Origin: Acidimicrobiia bacterium
GTDB taxonomy: Bacteria; Actinomycetota; Acidimicrobiia; Spongiisociales; ZC4RG35
Assembly: GCA_017577575.1 (NCBI GenBank)
Contig: PKRG01000008.1
Span: forward strand, 44,341-108,340
Direction: 5' to 3'
Length of the DNA stretch: 64,000 bases
A program made the translations under genes and the position numbers. Below are positions 25,952-38,541 of this stretch, piece after piece. The notes under the pieces were generated by a model. That model had not been told where the DNA came from and ran no database searches. It was given only the letters and a program-made list of their open reading frames with translations. Each line of letters opens with the position of its first letter. The stretch's first letter is position 1.

Positions 25952-26935
25952 ATGTCCCTGATCGCCGTGACCGGCCCTTCCAACCCTGGTCCGGGCGAGC
26001 GCGAAGAGATGCTGGAGGCCGCCCGTCAGGCCCTCCTCGAAGAGGGCATCGAGCCTGCCGACATCGTGCGCATCGACGTTCCGGGCCGCGGGGCAGGAGA
26101 GGACGGCGAGGGGACGCTGCGGGCAGAGCTGGAGCCGGTGGTCCCGATCCTGCAGTCGGGCTCGCTCTTCGGCGGGCGTCAGGGGCTGCTCGTCGTCGAC
26201 GCCCACAACCTCCAGGTCGCCGAGGCCGAGATCCTCGCCGACCTCGTCTCCAACCGCGACCCCGAGGCGGTGGCGGTCGTGTTCGTATCGGGAGGCAAGC
26301 TCCCCAAGCCGCTCGCCGACGTGGCCAAGAACGGGGGGAGGGCGGTCACCATCGCCAAGATGTGGGAGCGGCAGGCGATCGCATGGGCCGAAGAAGAGAT
26401 GAAAAAGCGCGAGCTCGACGCGGAGCCAGAGGCAGCCGCAGCTCTGGTGCAGCGATTCGGGACCGACACCGCCGCCATGTCGCGGGCCCTCGACCAGCTC
26501 CGCGAGCACAGAGGAAAGATCACGCCGGCGCTGATCCTCGACTGGTTCAAGAACCGGCCTGACGAGCCGCTGTTCCTCTACATCGACGCCATAGAGAAAG
26601 GGCGGGCGGGAGAAGCGCTGAGACGGCTGGGGGATTTCCTGACCCACGGCCATCCGCTGCAGGTGATAGGAGCGCTCGACAACGACCTGCGACGCCGGGT
26701 GCTGGCGGCGGCGGCACCCGACCTGGAGACGCTCGCGCAGTGGATCGGAGCCAAGCCGTCGGATCGGAGGGCCGAGAGGCTGTGGAGGAACCGGGGGAGA
26801 GTGGCCGAGTCGGCCCTGCGGCGGGCCCAGGAGGCGATCCTGAGGGCGGACCGGGTGCTGAAGTCGCACCCAGAGGACAGCCACCGCGTGACCATGGAGC
26901 GGCTCACGGTGGCGCTGTGCCGCTGGTACTCGTAG
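25952..26935 (+). CDS. holA: DNA polymerase III delta subunit
   Basis: A 327-residue clamp-loader subunit that opens the beta sliding clamp. The sequence shows the delta pattern of a degenerate AAA+ domain (LQSGSLFGGRQGLLVVDA, VVFVSGGKLPKPLADVAKNGG) and a C-terminal helical collar (FLYIDAIEKGRAGEALRRLGDFL, HPLQVIGALDNDLRR). The position next to rpsT and lepA is the common bacterial arrangement. The gene ends 3 nt from the convergent rpsT stop. Confidence 0.92.
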   Translation: MSLIAVTGPSNPGPGEREEMLEAARQALLEEGIEPADIVRIDVPGRGAGEDGEGTLRAELEPVVPILQSGSLFGGRQGLLVVDAHNLQVAEAEILADLVSNRDPEAVAVVFVSGGKLPKPLADVAKNGGRAVTIAKMWERQAIAWAEEEMKKRELDAEPEAAAALVQRFGTDTAAMSRALDQLREHRGKITPALILDWFKNRPDEPLFLYIDAIEKGRAGEALRRLGDFLTHGHPLQVIGALDNDLRRRVLAAAAPDLETLAQWIGAKPSDRRAERLWRNRGRVAESALRRAQEAILRADRVLKSHPEDSHRVTMERLTVALCRWYS

Positions 26936-26938
26936 AGG

Positions 26939-27202
26939 TCAGGCCGACTGCAGGGTGCGGAGACGGGCGGCGAGGCGGGACTTCTTGCGCGCCGCCGTGT
27001 TGGGCTTGAAGACGCCCTTCGTCACAGCCTTGTCGATCTTCTTCTGGGCGTACCGGAAGAGCTCGTCGGTCGGCTCGCCCGCCTCGGCGGCCGCCAGCAC
27101 CTTCTTGATGGCGGTCTTCACCTCGGAGCGGATCGACTTGTTGCGCAGACGCCGCTTCTCGTTCTGGCGGTTGCGCTTGATCTGTGACTTGATGTTGGCC
27201 AT
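26939..27202 (-). CDS. rpsT: 30S ribosomal protein S20
   Basis: An 87-residue, strongly basic protein with the full S20 pattern: [20 protein letters not shown] at the N terminus, [13 protein letters not shown] and a C-terminal [20 protein letters not shown]20 is a primary binder of 16S rRNA. GAGGTTTC about 9 nt upstream may act as ribosome site. It is divergent from lepA and convergent with holA. Confidence 0.97.
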   Translation of the reverse strand: MANIKSQIKRNRQNEKRRLRNKSIRSEVKTAIKKVLAAAEAGEPTDELFRYAQKKIDKAVTKGVFKPNTAARKKSRLAARLRTLQSA

Positions 27203-27317
27203 GTGTTCAGAAACCTCGTTGTACGTCGGCAGATCTCAAAAGGCTGGAAAAGTGATCGCGCCGACACGAGACACGGCCGGCGGGAGGCCCCAAAGATAGC
27301 AGCCGAGCCGCGGCGGG

Positions 27318-27323
27318 TACAAT
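27318..27323 (+). promoter_or_regulatory. -10 element upstream of lepA
   Basis: TACAAT, 5 of 6 matches to TATAAT, lies 27 nt before the GTG of lepA in the lepA/rpsT spacer. This gene therefore has a short leader, with GCGGAGG inside it. Confidence 0.5.
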
Positions 27324-27350
27324 GCGGAGGCTCGTCGTCCCCCCGAGTTC

Positions 27351-29139
<1,789 letters not shown>

Positions 29140-29153
<14 letters not shown>

Positions 29154-30318
29154 CCCCACCACCGTCAGGCCCGACTCCCCGGAACTCGCCGACTCCGCCG
29201 CCTCTGCCGCCACCGCCTACGTCCACGTCCCGTTCTGTGCCCGAGTCTGCCCGTACTGCGACTTCGCGGTCGTGGCGGGCCGTGACGAGCTCATGGGCCG
29301 CTACACCCGCGCCCTCGCCGCCGAGGTGGGCATGGCCCGAGACTGGCGGCCCCTCGACGCGCTGTACTTCGGCGGGGGGACGCCGAGCCGCTTCGGCAGT
29401 CAACGGCTGGCGGGAGTGGTGGAGGCGATCCGGCGGCGCTTCCAGTTGGCGCCCGGCGCCGAGGTCACGCTCGAGGCGAACCCCGAGGACTGGACGCCGC
29501 AGCTCGCCGCCGAGCTGGTGGCGGCCGGCTTCACCCGGGTGTCGTTCGGGGCGCAGTCGTTCTCGACGCCCGTGCTCCTGGCCCTGGGCCGCCGCCACCT
29601 CCCGCCCGACGTCATCGCCGCCGTCACCGCAGCCCGTACGGAGGGGTTCGCCTCGATCAACCTCGACCTGATCTTCGGGACCCCCGGCGAGACGATCGAG
29701 TCGTGGCGGGAGACGGTCGAGGCAGCCATCGCCCTGGAAGTCGACCACGTGTCCTGTTACGCCCTCACGGTCGAGAAGGGCACCCCTCTCAGCCGGGCAG
29801 TGGCCCGGGGCGCCCCCGCTCCCGACCCCGACCTCCAGGCCGACCAGTACGAGCTCGCCGCCGAGCTGTTGGCCGCCGCCGGGTACGTGCGCTACGAGGT
29901 CTCCAACTGGGCGCGGCCGGGCCACGCCTGTCTGTACAACCTGGCGGTCTGGGCCCAAGGCGAGTACGAGGCGTTCGGCAACGGCGCCCACGGTTTCCGC
30001 CACGGCGCCCGGTTCCGCAACATCCGCCGCCTCGACGCCTACCTGCAGAGAGTCGAGGAGGGAGAGCTTCCCCGGGCGGGAGAGGAGCCGGTATCGGGCT
30101 GGGACGCCGAACTGGATCGCATGTTCGTCGGCCTGCGCCGGGCCGCGGGTGTCGCCGACGGTCCCGGGGTGGAGGCTTTCCTGGGGTCGGAGGAGGGTCG
30201 ACGCCTCCTCGAACTGGGGGTGGTGGAGCACGCCCGAGGACGGCTCCGGGTGACCCAGCCGTTGCTCACCGACGCCGTCGAGCGGGCGGTCCTGTCGTTG
30301 ACGCCCCGAGGACCGTGA
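29140..30318 (+). CDS. hemW: HemW-type radical SAM protein
   Basis: A 392-residue radical SAM protein. The cluster cysteines are Cys33, Cys37 and Cys40 in [13 protein letters not shown], where canonical CxxxCxxC is followed by Asp-Phe. Further family segments are [40 protein letters not shown] and [14 protein letters not shown]. HemW homologues were formerly called coproporphyrinogen oxidase (HemN), but lack its fourth-position cysteine and act in haem delivery. The position after lepA is conserved. The GTG overlaps lepA by 14 nt. Confidence 0.93.
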
Positions 30319-30348
30319 TCAGACGTCCGAACTCGTCCGGTCTCTGGC

Positions 30349-30354
30349 TACCCT
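30349..30354 (+). promoter_or_regulatory. -10 element for hrcA (leaderless); no CIRCE
   Basis: TACCCT ends 6 nt before the hrcA ATG. The CIRCE operator (TTAGCACTC-N9-GAGTGCTAA) normally bound by HrcA is not seen in the 42-nt spacer here nor in front of dnaJ. Confidence 0.55.
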
Positions 30355-30360
30355 GACCTC

Positions 30361-31353
30361 ATGTTGGAGGACCGCCGCCAAGAGATCCTCCGCACCCTGG
30401 TCGAGGAGTACATCAAGACCGGAGAGCCGGTCAGCTCGCGCACGATCGCCGAGCTCTCCAACCTGGGCGTGTCCGCTGCCACGATCCGCAACGAGCTGGC
30501 CGCCCTCGAGGACGACGGCTACGTGGTCCAGCCCCACACGTCGGCAGGCAGGGTGCCGACCGCCAGCGCCTACCGGTACTACGTCGATCATCTGGGTCCG
30601 TCTCGCCTGCGGAGCGCCACGCAGGCCAAGATCGCCAGCTTCTTCGACTCGGTGCAGCTCGAGCTCACGAAGCTACTCAAGGCCACGAGCCGCCTCCTCG
30701 CCGACGTCACCCAGCTCCCTTCGGTGGTCGTCGCCCCGTCGGTGGTCGGCGAGCGCATCCGCGACGTCCACCTGGTGCACCTCACACCCGAGGTGATCCT
30801 GACCATGGTCATCAGCGAGAACGGCCGGGTCGTCCAGGACAAGTTGCGCCTCGACGCTCCCATCTCCGCCGACGAGCTCGAGGAGGTCGAAGAGGTCGTC
30901 ACCCAGGCGGCGGTCGGGGTGCGAATCGGGTCCAAGGTCGAGATCGACCCCAAGCGGCGGGAAGCGCTGACCAGCCGGGTCCGGGAAGCCAGCGACGCGG
31001 TGATCCGTGTCGTCGACAACGCCGCCGCCAGCGGCTCCGACGTGTTCGTGGGCGGCACCCAGCAGCTGGCCAGCGTCTGGGAGGACCTCTCAGAGGTCCA
31101 GCGGGTGCTGGAGGTCGTCGAGCGCGAGGCGATGATCCTCAACATCCTCGCTCGCGCCCCCGGCACATCAGTCCTGATCGGCGCCGAGCTGCCCGTCACC
31201 GATGTCGACATGGCCGTCGTGTCCGGGACCTACGAGGCCGGCACCGCCTCCGGCCGGGTCGGGGTCATCGGGCCGATGCGGATGAACTACCGGAGGGTCA
31301 TCTCCGCGGTCGAAGAGGTCTCACGAGAGCTCGAAGACCGCATCCAGCAGTGA
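30361..31353 (+). CDS. hrcA: Heat-inducible transcription repressor HrcA
   Basis: A 330-residue repressor of heat-shock genes. N-terminal winged-helix: RQEILRTLVEEYIKTGEPVS, in parts, then ELSNLGVSAATIRNELAALEDDGYVVQPHTSAGRVPT, quoted here only as landmarks between residues 28 and 65. The GAF-like dimerisation domain and the inserted HrcA domain follow to residue 330. It sits 39 nt before dnaJ, as in most Actinomycetota. grpE and dnaK are not in the window. Confidence 0.94.
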   Translation: MLEDRRQEILRTLVEEYIKTGEPVSSRTIAELSNLGVSAATIRNELAALEDDGYVVQPHTSAGRVPTASAYRYYVDHLGPSRLRSATQAKIASFFDSVQLELTKLLKATSRLLADVTQLPSVVVAPSVVGERIRDVHLVHLTPEVILTMVISENGRVVQDKLRLDAPISADELEEVEEVVTQAAVGVRIGSKVEIDPKRREALTSRVREASDAVIRVVDNAAASGSDVFVGGTQQLASVWEDLSEVQRVLEVVEREAMILNILARAPGTSVLIGAELPVTDVDMAVVSGTYEAGTASGRVGVIGPMRMNYRRVISAVEEVSRELEDRIQQ

Positions 31354-31379
31354 ACTTCCCCACGAATCTCGCCGTCCCG

Positions 31380-31385
31380 TAACCT
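31380..31385 (+). promoter_or_regulatory. -10 element for dnaJ (leaderless)
   Basis: TAACCT ends 7 nt before the GTG of dnaJ. No Shine-Dalgarno lies between them. It gives dnaJ a promoter separate from hrcA. Confidence 0.5.
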
Positions 31386-31392
31386 TCCGTCT

Positions 31393-32493
31393 GTGGCAGT
31401 CGACTACTACGAGGTCCTGGGCGTCTCCCGCGACGCCAGCCCCGAAGAGATCAAGAAGGCCTTCCGGCGGCTGGCACGCAAGTGGCACCCCGACGCCAAC
31501 AAGGAAGACCCCGACGCCGAGGCGAAGTTCCGCCAGATCGCCGAGGCGTACGAGGTCCTGAGTGACCCCGAGAAGCGGCGGCGGTACGACCAGGGAGACA
31601 CGATCGACCTCGGCGACCTGTTCGCCGGCGGCTTCGCCAACCTGGACGAGATCCTCCGCTCCGTCTTCGGGGAGGGCTTCGGCGACCCGTTCGGTTTCGG
31701 CTCCTCCAGCCGGCGCCAGGCCCGCGGGCGCGACGTCGTCACCCGGGTCGAGGTCACCCTGGAAGAGGCCGCGTTCGGAACGGAGACCCAGGTGTCGTTC
31801 CGGGCCGATCGGCGTTGCCCCGAATGCGACGGCCAGGGCACCGCCCCGGGCACGAGTCGCATCACCTGCGGCACCTGCGGAGGCGCCGGCCAGGTGCGCA
31901 TGGCCCGGCGGTCCCTGCTGGGCACGATGATGTCGGTCACCACCTGCCCCGACTGCCGCGGCGTCGGCACGGTCGTGGAACGACCTTGCCCCAACTGTGC
32001 CGGGCGGGGAGTCGCCGAAGGAGAACAGAAGGTGACGGTCCAGATCCCCGCCGGCGTGAGCACCGGCACCCGCCTGAGGCTGTCCGGCCGCGGCGAGCAG
32101 GCCCCGTTCGGGGGGAGCGCCGGGGACCTGTTCGTGGAAGTCGTCGTCGCCCCCGACGAGCGGTTCCGCCGCGAAGGCGACGACCTGATCTATCACGCCC
32201 GCGTGGGGCTGGCCGAAGCCGCCCTCGGCACCGAAGTCGAGGTGCCGCTCTTGGGCGGCGGGACGACGACGGTGGAGATGCCTCCAGGTACCCAGCCGGG
32301 ATGGGTGACGCGCATCCCCGGCGAGGGCATGGGTCGCCTGGGCAGCCGGGGAAGGGGCGATCTGGTAGTGGTCGCCGACGTCGTGGTCCCCGTCGACCTG
32401 ACACCCGAAGAAGAGGAGCTGTTGCGGCGGTTCGCCGAGCTCCGCGGGGAGAAACCCCGCCAGCCCAGCCGCTGGCGGCGCGCCCGCCGCTGA
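31393..32493 (+). CDS. dnaJ: Chaperone DnaJ
   Basis: A 366-residue type I J-protein. The J domain is at 1-70 with the HPD tripeptide in [11 protein letters not shown] Gly/Phe-rich stretch ([20 protein letters not shown] in part, [10 protein letters not shown]) follows. The zinc region has four CxxCxGxG repeats: [24 protein letters not shown] and CPNCAGRG. Two C-terminal substrate-binding beta domains complete it. The C-terminal dimerisation tail is short. TGATG overlap with rsmE. Confidence 0.95.
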   Translation: MAVDYYEVLGVSRDASPEEIKKAFRRLARKWHPDANKEDPDAEAKFRQIAEAYEVLSDPEKRRRYDQGDTIDLGDLFAGGFANLDEILRSVFGEGFGDPFGFGSSSRRQARGRDVVTRVEVTLEEAAFGTETQVSFRADRRCPECDGQGTAPGTSRITCGTCGGAGQVRMARRSLLGTMMSVTTCPDCRGVGTVVERPCPNCAGRGVAEGEQKVTVQIPAGVSTGTRLRLSGRGEQAPFGGSAGDLFVEVVVAPDERFRREGDDLIYHARVGLAEAALGTEVEVPLLGGGTTTVEMPPGTQPGWVTRIPGEGMGRLGSRGRGDLVVVADVVVPVDLTPEEEELLRRFAELRGEKPRQPSRWRRARR

Positions 32494-33137
32494 TGGGCCG
32501 CCACGTCCCTCACGTCCTGGCGGCGGACGGATGGGAGGGAAGCGTCCTCCCACTCACCGCCGACCAGACCCACCATCTGCGCCGCGTGCTCCGTCTCGTC
32601 GATGGCGAGGAGGTGTCGTACACCGACGGCGCCGGGCGGATCGGCCGCGGCCGCCTCACCGGCGACGGTGTCGAGCGGGGAGAGGAAACGACGGTGCCGC
32701 GGCCGATGGGCCTCACGCTGGCGGTCGCTCCGCCCAAGTCGAAGGACCGGGCCCGCTTCGTCGTCGAAAAACTGGCAGAGCTGGGCGTCGCCCGCCTGCT
32801 GTGGGTGAGGACCCGCTTCACCGAGGGCCGGCCACCCCCGGCGGCCAAGTCGAAGGCCTGGGCCGAGGCCGCCCTTGAGCAGAGCAGGGGAGCGTGGCTG
32901 ATGGATATCGGTCAATGCGCTCTCTCCGACCTCGACCCCATCGGCCTCGTCGTCGCCGACCCCGAGGGCAAGGAGCCGCAGACGGAGGTGAAGACGCTCC
33001 TGATCGGCCCCGAGGGAGGCCTGGACCCCTCCGAGATTCCCGTCGGCGCCGAGGCGGTGTCGTTGGGCCCGACCATCCTGCGGGTGGAGACGGCGGCCGT
33101 GGTCGGAGCGGCCGTGCTCGGGCGAAGACGACGTTGA
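32493..33137 (+). CDS. rsmE: 16S rRNA (uracil(1498)-N(3))-methyltransferase RsmE
   Basis: A 214-residue SPOUT methyltransferase. N-terminal PUA-like part: LTADQTHHLRRVLRLVDGEEV. The SPOUT knot carries LLIGPEGGLDPSEI and VSLGPTILRVETAAVVGAAVL, the AdoMet-binding pattern of RsmE. It is slightly shorter than the usual 240 residues, with a compact middle. The ATG shares an A with the dnaJ stop (TGATG). A location just after dnaJ is common. Confidence 0.92.
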   Translation: MGRHVPHVLAADGWEGSVLPLTADQTHHLRRVLRLVDGEEVSYTDGAGRIGRGRLTGDGVERGEETTVPRPMGLTLAVAPPKSKDRARFVVEKLAELGVARLLWVRTRFTEGRPPPAAKSKAWAEAALEQSRGAWLMDIGQCALSDLDPIGLVVADPEGKEPQTEVKTLLIGPEGGLDPSEIPVGAEAVSLGPTILRVETAAVVGAAVLGRRRR

Positions 33138-33223
33138 CCTACGGTATACGACGTTGGGCGAGGTCGTTTCCCCTTCCGAAATGTGAGGAGCGACTTCTAC
33201 ACTTGGCCTGCTTTCCCGGCCTC

Positions 33224-34206
<983 letters not shown>

Positions 34207-34210
<4 letters not shown>

Positions 34211-36825
34211 GACGACCGGGGGTCCTCCGGCTGGCCGTCATCGTGGCCACGACCGTCGCCGCGTGGGGCGTCCTCGCCTTCGGCGGCTCCACCGAGAATC
34301 CCGACGCGCTCCAACCCGGCGACATCGCCGCCCGCGACTACGAGGTCGTCAGGGAGGGCTACGTCCTCAACCAGGTGGCCTACGAGCAGGCCCAGGAGGC
34401 GGCACGGGCGTCGGTCGATCCCGTCCTCGTCTCCCGGCCCGAAACCGAAGACGCCGTCCTCGACCGTATCGACGCCTTCTTCGCCGACATCGAGGCCGCC
34501 GTGCGCGGTGACCTCGCCGAGACCCCGTCCACCGCCCCCGGCGACGTCCCCCCAGACACCAGCACCACCGTGCCGCCGGAGACCACCACGACCACGACCG
34601 TCCCGGAACAGGAGAGCCAGGAGGAGACTGGTGAGGCGCCGCCCGACACAACGGTCCCCGAGACCACCGTCCCCCAAGGCGAGGTCCTGGTCGAGGGTTT
34701 CGTGTTCATCGACGCCAACGGTGACGGCGTCTTCGATCCCGAGCTCCCCGAGGACGCCGGTCCCAACGACATCGCCGACGTGCCCCTCCCCGGGGTGGGG
34801 GTGACCCTCCAGTCGTCGGGGCGCTCGAACGTGGCCGAGACCGGCCCCACCGGCAACTTCGCCGCCCCCGTCACCGAAGGCGAGATCACAGTCACGCTCA
34901 GTTTCGAGAATCGCAGGTTCCCGGAGTTCGAGGTCACGGCCGGCGAGCTCGTCCAGGAGCTCGAGTGCTACAGCGACTGTGCCATCGAAGACGTCGGGCT
35001 CGTGCCCAAGATGGCGTCGGTGGAGGACGTGGTGGCGGCCATCGGGCCGACCACGGTCGTCTCCGACGAGACGATCGCCACCCTCGCCGCCATCGCCCGC
35101 GAGGACGTCGTCCGCACGGCCGCCGGCGGCCAGTCGCACATGGCGCAGGTGCAGCAGGCCGCCATCACCCACGCCCAGAGCCTGTTCGGGCAGAGGGTGC
35201 TCGAGACGGCAGACGCCGGCATCGGCATCTCCCTGGAAGAAGCCCGCAACCGGGCGCTCGAGCAGCCGCCTCTCGTCTACTACACCGACACCAACTTCCG
35301 GGACGAGGCCGCCGGGCGGGCAGCGGGCGACATCGTCGCCAACTTCATCCTCCCCAACTGGGCGGTGGACCAGGAGGCCACCGAGCAGGCGGCCGAGGAA
35401 GCAGCCAACGCCGTCCCCCGCGAGGACTTCGAGGTGTTCTTCCGGGAGGGTGAGATCATCGCCACCCAGGGCACCCGTCTCACCCAGCTCCAGATCGACG
35501 CCATCCGCCAGACCGGCGGGCTGTTCGACCCCATCCAGCGCGGCGGCGGCCTCCTCGCCGTCCTCTCCCTGCTGAGCGGCATGCTCGCCCTCTACCTGAA
35601 CCGGTTCCGGCCCGAGTTCTGGGGGAAGCCGCGGATGGTCGCGCTGCTCGGGATCCTGATCGTGATGGCGGCGGGGGCGGTCAGGGGCACCACGGTGCTC
35701 GCCGACGTCTCCTCGTGGTACGTGATGCCGGCGGTGGCGTTCGGCCTCATGACCGCGGTCCTGTTCGACTCCCGGATCGCCGTTCTCATGGCGCTTTCGG
35801 TGGCGATCCTCGCCGCCGTCGGCACCCGCGACCCGGGAGTGGCGGTCTATTCGCTGATGGCGACGATGGCTCCGATCCCGTTCGTGTCTTCGGTCTCGAC
35901 CCGGCGCGCGTTCCGCAACGCCGCCGTGTTCTCCGCCGCCGCCGCGGCGGTGATGGCCGCCGGCATCTCGTGGTTCTTCCACGTCGGGCCCGAGGACGAC
36001 ACGTTCCTCGCCGTCGGCACGTCGGCCGGGTGGGCGTTCGGCGTCTCCTTGGTGGCCGCCCTCGTCGGCCTCGCCCTGCTGCAGTTCTTCGAGTCGGCGT
36101 TCGACATCACCACGACGCTGGCCTTGCTCGACCTCACCGACCGCAACCACGAGGCGCTCCAGCTCCTCCAGGAGAAGGCATTCGGGACCTTCAATCATTC
36201 GCTCATGGTCGGAACGCTCGCCGACGCCGCCGCCCGTGCCATCGGCGCCGACCCTCTCCTCGCCCGCGCATCGGCCTACTACCACGACCTGGGGAAGACG
36301 GAGAACCCGACGATGTTCATCGAGAACCAGTTCGGGATCGCCAACCCCCACGACGAGATGTCGCCGGAGGAGAGCGCCGAGGTCATCCGCCGCCACGTCA
36401 CCGACGGCCTCAAGCTCGCCAAGAAGTACAAGATCCCCTCCCAGGTCGCCGAGGCGATCGTCTCCCATCACGGGGACGGGATCATGCGCTACTTCTACGA
36501 GAAGGCCCGGGAAGTGGATCCCGGGGTCGACCCCGACCTGTTCCGCCACGTCGGCCACAAGCCCCGCACGGCGGTCACGGCCATCGTCATGCTGGCCGAC
36601 GCTCTCGAGGCGTCCTGCCGGGCGGTCTTCCAGCACGAAGAGCCAACTCCGGACGCCATCGAGAAGGTCGTGAACCGAGTGATCGACGAGAAGATCAACG
36701 ACGGGCAGCTGTCGGAGTCGCCTCTGACGCTGGCGCAGATAACCCAGCTGCGAAAGGCCTTCCTCAGTTCATTGGTCGGCCACTACCATCAACGTATCGT
36801 CTACCCGAACTTCCCAGGTAGCTGA
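34207..36825 (+). CDS. 7TM-HD phosphodiesterase (PgpH family) with SdrD-B-like insertion
   Basis: An 872-residue membrane protein, about 150 longer than typical PgpH. N-terminal TM (about 8-26) and extracellular 7TMR-HDED region; then an insertion: residues ~103-157 are a Thr/Pro/Glu linker (TTVPPETTTTTTVPEQ) and ~158-265 resemble an SdrD B-type beta-sandwich (GFVFIDANGDGVFDPELPED, LPGVGVTLQSSG, ETGPTGNFAAPV). The HDED region resumes near 267 (ASVEDVVAAIG). About seven TM helices (443-650) precede a cytosolic HD domain with FNHSLMVGTLADAAARAIG, YYHDLGKTENP, ASHH-type IVSHHGDGIM and TAIVMLADALEA. The family hydrolyses cyclic di-AMP in other bacteria. The position phoH-PgpH-ybeY is a known arrangement. 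Confidence 0.9.
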
Positions 36826-36910
36826 CACACCACATGGACGATCCTGCCAGTCGAAGACCCCGGGCCGGCACAGGAGCCGGCATCCCGACCGTCCCCGCCG
36901 GTGATCCGCC

Positions 36911-37375
36911 ATGAACGTATTCGTGGCGGACGAACAATCCGAACCGGTCGATGTCGCCGCCATCCGCGACCTCGTGGCGACGGTCCTCTCCGCCGAAGGC
37001 TGTCCACCTCAAACCGAGGTGTCGGTCATCCTCGTCGGTGACGAGGAGATGGCCGGCTACAACCGCCGCTTCCTCGACCGCACTGGCCCCACGGACGTCA
37101 TCTCGCTTCCGATCGAAGAGCTGCGGCCGGGCCACCCTCCGGGCGGCTCCAACGGAGGCCCTCCTCCCATGCTCGGTGACGTGATCCTCTCCCCGGCCTA
37201 CATCAAGCGCCAGGCGGAGGAGCTGGGGGAGAGCTTCGAGGACGAGCTAGCGCTGATGGTCGTACACGGCGTCCTCCACCTGTTGGGCTACGAGCACGAC
37301 ACCGACGAGGACGCCCGCACGATGGAGCAGCGGGAGGCGGAGATCCTCCGCTCGGTAGGGAGAAGGCGCCGGTGA
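36911..37375 (+). CDS. ybeY: rRNA maturation endonuclease YbeY
   Basis: A 154-residue UPF0054 metalloprotein. The zinc motif HGVLHLLGYEHDTDEDA (H-x3-H-x5-H) is intact, as is DVISLPIEE and LGDVILSPAYIKRQAEE. It processes 16S rRNA 3' ends and assists 70S quality control. The 85-nt spacer from the 7TM-HD gene shows no obvious promoter. GTGA overlap with the CBS gene. Confidence 0.95.
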   Translation: MNVFVADEQSEPVDVAAIRDLVATVLSAEGCPPQTEVSVILVGDEEMAGYNRRFLDRTGPTDVISLPIEELRPGHPPGGSNGGPPPMLGDVILSPAYIKRQAEELGESFEDELALMVVHGVLHLLGYEHDTDEDARTMEQREAEILRSVGRRRR

Positions 37376-38541
37376 ATCTGTTGACGGGCCTGCTCGCCGT
37401 GGCCGCCTTGCTGGTGGCCGCCTGGATCCGCGCCGCCGGGACGGCGGTCAGCCAGATCCCCCGCGCCGACGCCCACCACGACGCCGCCGAAGGCAAGCGG
37501 GGGGCGCGCATCGTCGCCAGCCTGCTCGACGACCGGCCTCGGATCCCACCGTCGGTCGGCATCGTCTGCAGCGTGCTCCTAGTCGTCGCCACCGTCCTGG
37601 CCATGGCGGCGATGGATCGGGTGATGTCACCGCTGGTGTTGGCGGCTCTCGTCGTGGGGGTGGTGGCGGTGGGGGACGTGCTGCCCCGGCTGGCCGGGTT
37701 CGCGCAGCCCCGCCCCATCGCCTACGCCTCGGCCCATCTGTTGAATCTCGTCGTGCGGGTGGGTGGCTGGGCGGCGGAGAAGCCGCCGGAGGACAACGGC
37801 AACGGCGCCGACGACTCCGAGGAGGAATCCGACGAGGGTGAGCTGGCGATGATCTCGTCGGTGCTGCGCTTCTCCGACACCGTGGTCCGCGAGGTGATGA
37901 CCCCTCGGCTCGACATGGTCACGATCCCCGCCGACGCCACTACCGAGGAGATGGCGGCCGCCGCCATCGAACACGGCTTCTCCCGATTCCCGGTCACCGA
38001 CGGAGACGACGTCGTAGGCGTCCTCCTCGTCAAGGATCTGCTGCCCGGCCTCACCGGCCGGAACGGAGAGGCGACTGCCCGGTCGCTGATGCGGCCCGCG
38101 GTGTTCGTCCCCGAGGTGAAGCCGGTCTCCGAGCTGCTGACCGAGATGCGCGCCAACAAGACCCACATGTGCATCGTCGTCGACGAGTTCGGTGACATCG
38201 CCGGCCTCGTCACGATCGAGGACCTCCTCGAGGAGCTGGTCGGAGAGATATCCGACGAGACCGACGAAGAGGAGATCTGGGTGGAGCCGCTGGGGGAGGG
38301 GACGTGGCGGATAGATGCCCGCCTGCCCGTGGAGGAGCTCGCCAGGCTCCTGCAGACGGAGCTGCCGGAAGGCGACTGGGACACCGTCGGCGGCCTGATC
38401 CTGGGCCTGGCGGAGCGGGTCCCGGAGGAGGCGGAGTCCTTCGTGGTGGATTCCGCCCGGCTCGAGGTCACGCGGATGCAGGGCCGCCGCGTCGCCGAGG
38501 TCAAGGTCACCGCGGTCCCGGCCGAAGAGGGGGAAGGATGA
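37372..38541 (+). CDS. HlyC/CorC-type CBS-domain membrane protein
   Basis: A 389-residue protein with an N-terminal DUF21-like membrane part (about 1-130, four hydrophobic helices), an acidic linker (GADDSEEESDEGE), two CBS domains (MTPRLDMVTIPADAT and EFGDIAGLVTIEDLLEELVG as landmarks) and a C-terminal CorC/HlyC transporter-associated domain (WRIDARLPVEELARLL). Relatives take part in Mg/Co transport. The membrane part is less conserved than in CorC/YfjD. GTG start in overlap with ybeY; ATGA overlap with era. Confidence 0.9.
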   Translation: MNLLTGLLAVAALLVAAWIRAAGTAVSQIPRADAHHDAAEGKRGARIVASLLDDRPRIPPSVGIVCSVLLVVATVLAMAAMDRVMSPLVLAALVVGVVAVGDVLPRLAGFAQPRPIAYASAHLLNLVVRVGGWAAEKPPEDNGNGADDSEEESDEGELAMISSVLRFSDTVVREVMTPRLDMVTIPADATTEEMAAAAIEHGFSRFPVTDGDDVVGVLLVKDLLPGLTGRNGEATARSLMRPAVFVPEVKPVSELLTEMRANKTHMCIVVDEFGDIAGLVTIEDLLEELVGEISDETDEEEIWVEPLGEGTWRIDARLPVEELARLLQTELPEGDWDTVGGLILGLAERVPEEAESFVVDSARLEVTRMQGRRVAEVKVTAVPAEEGEG

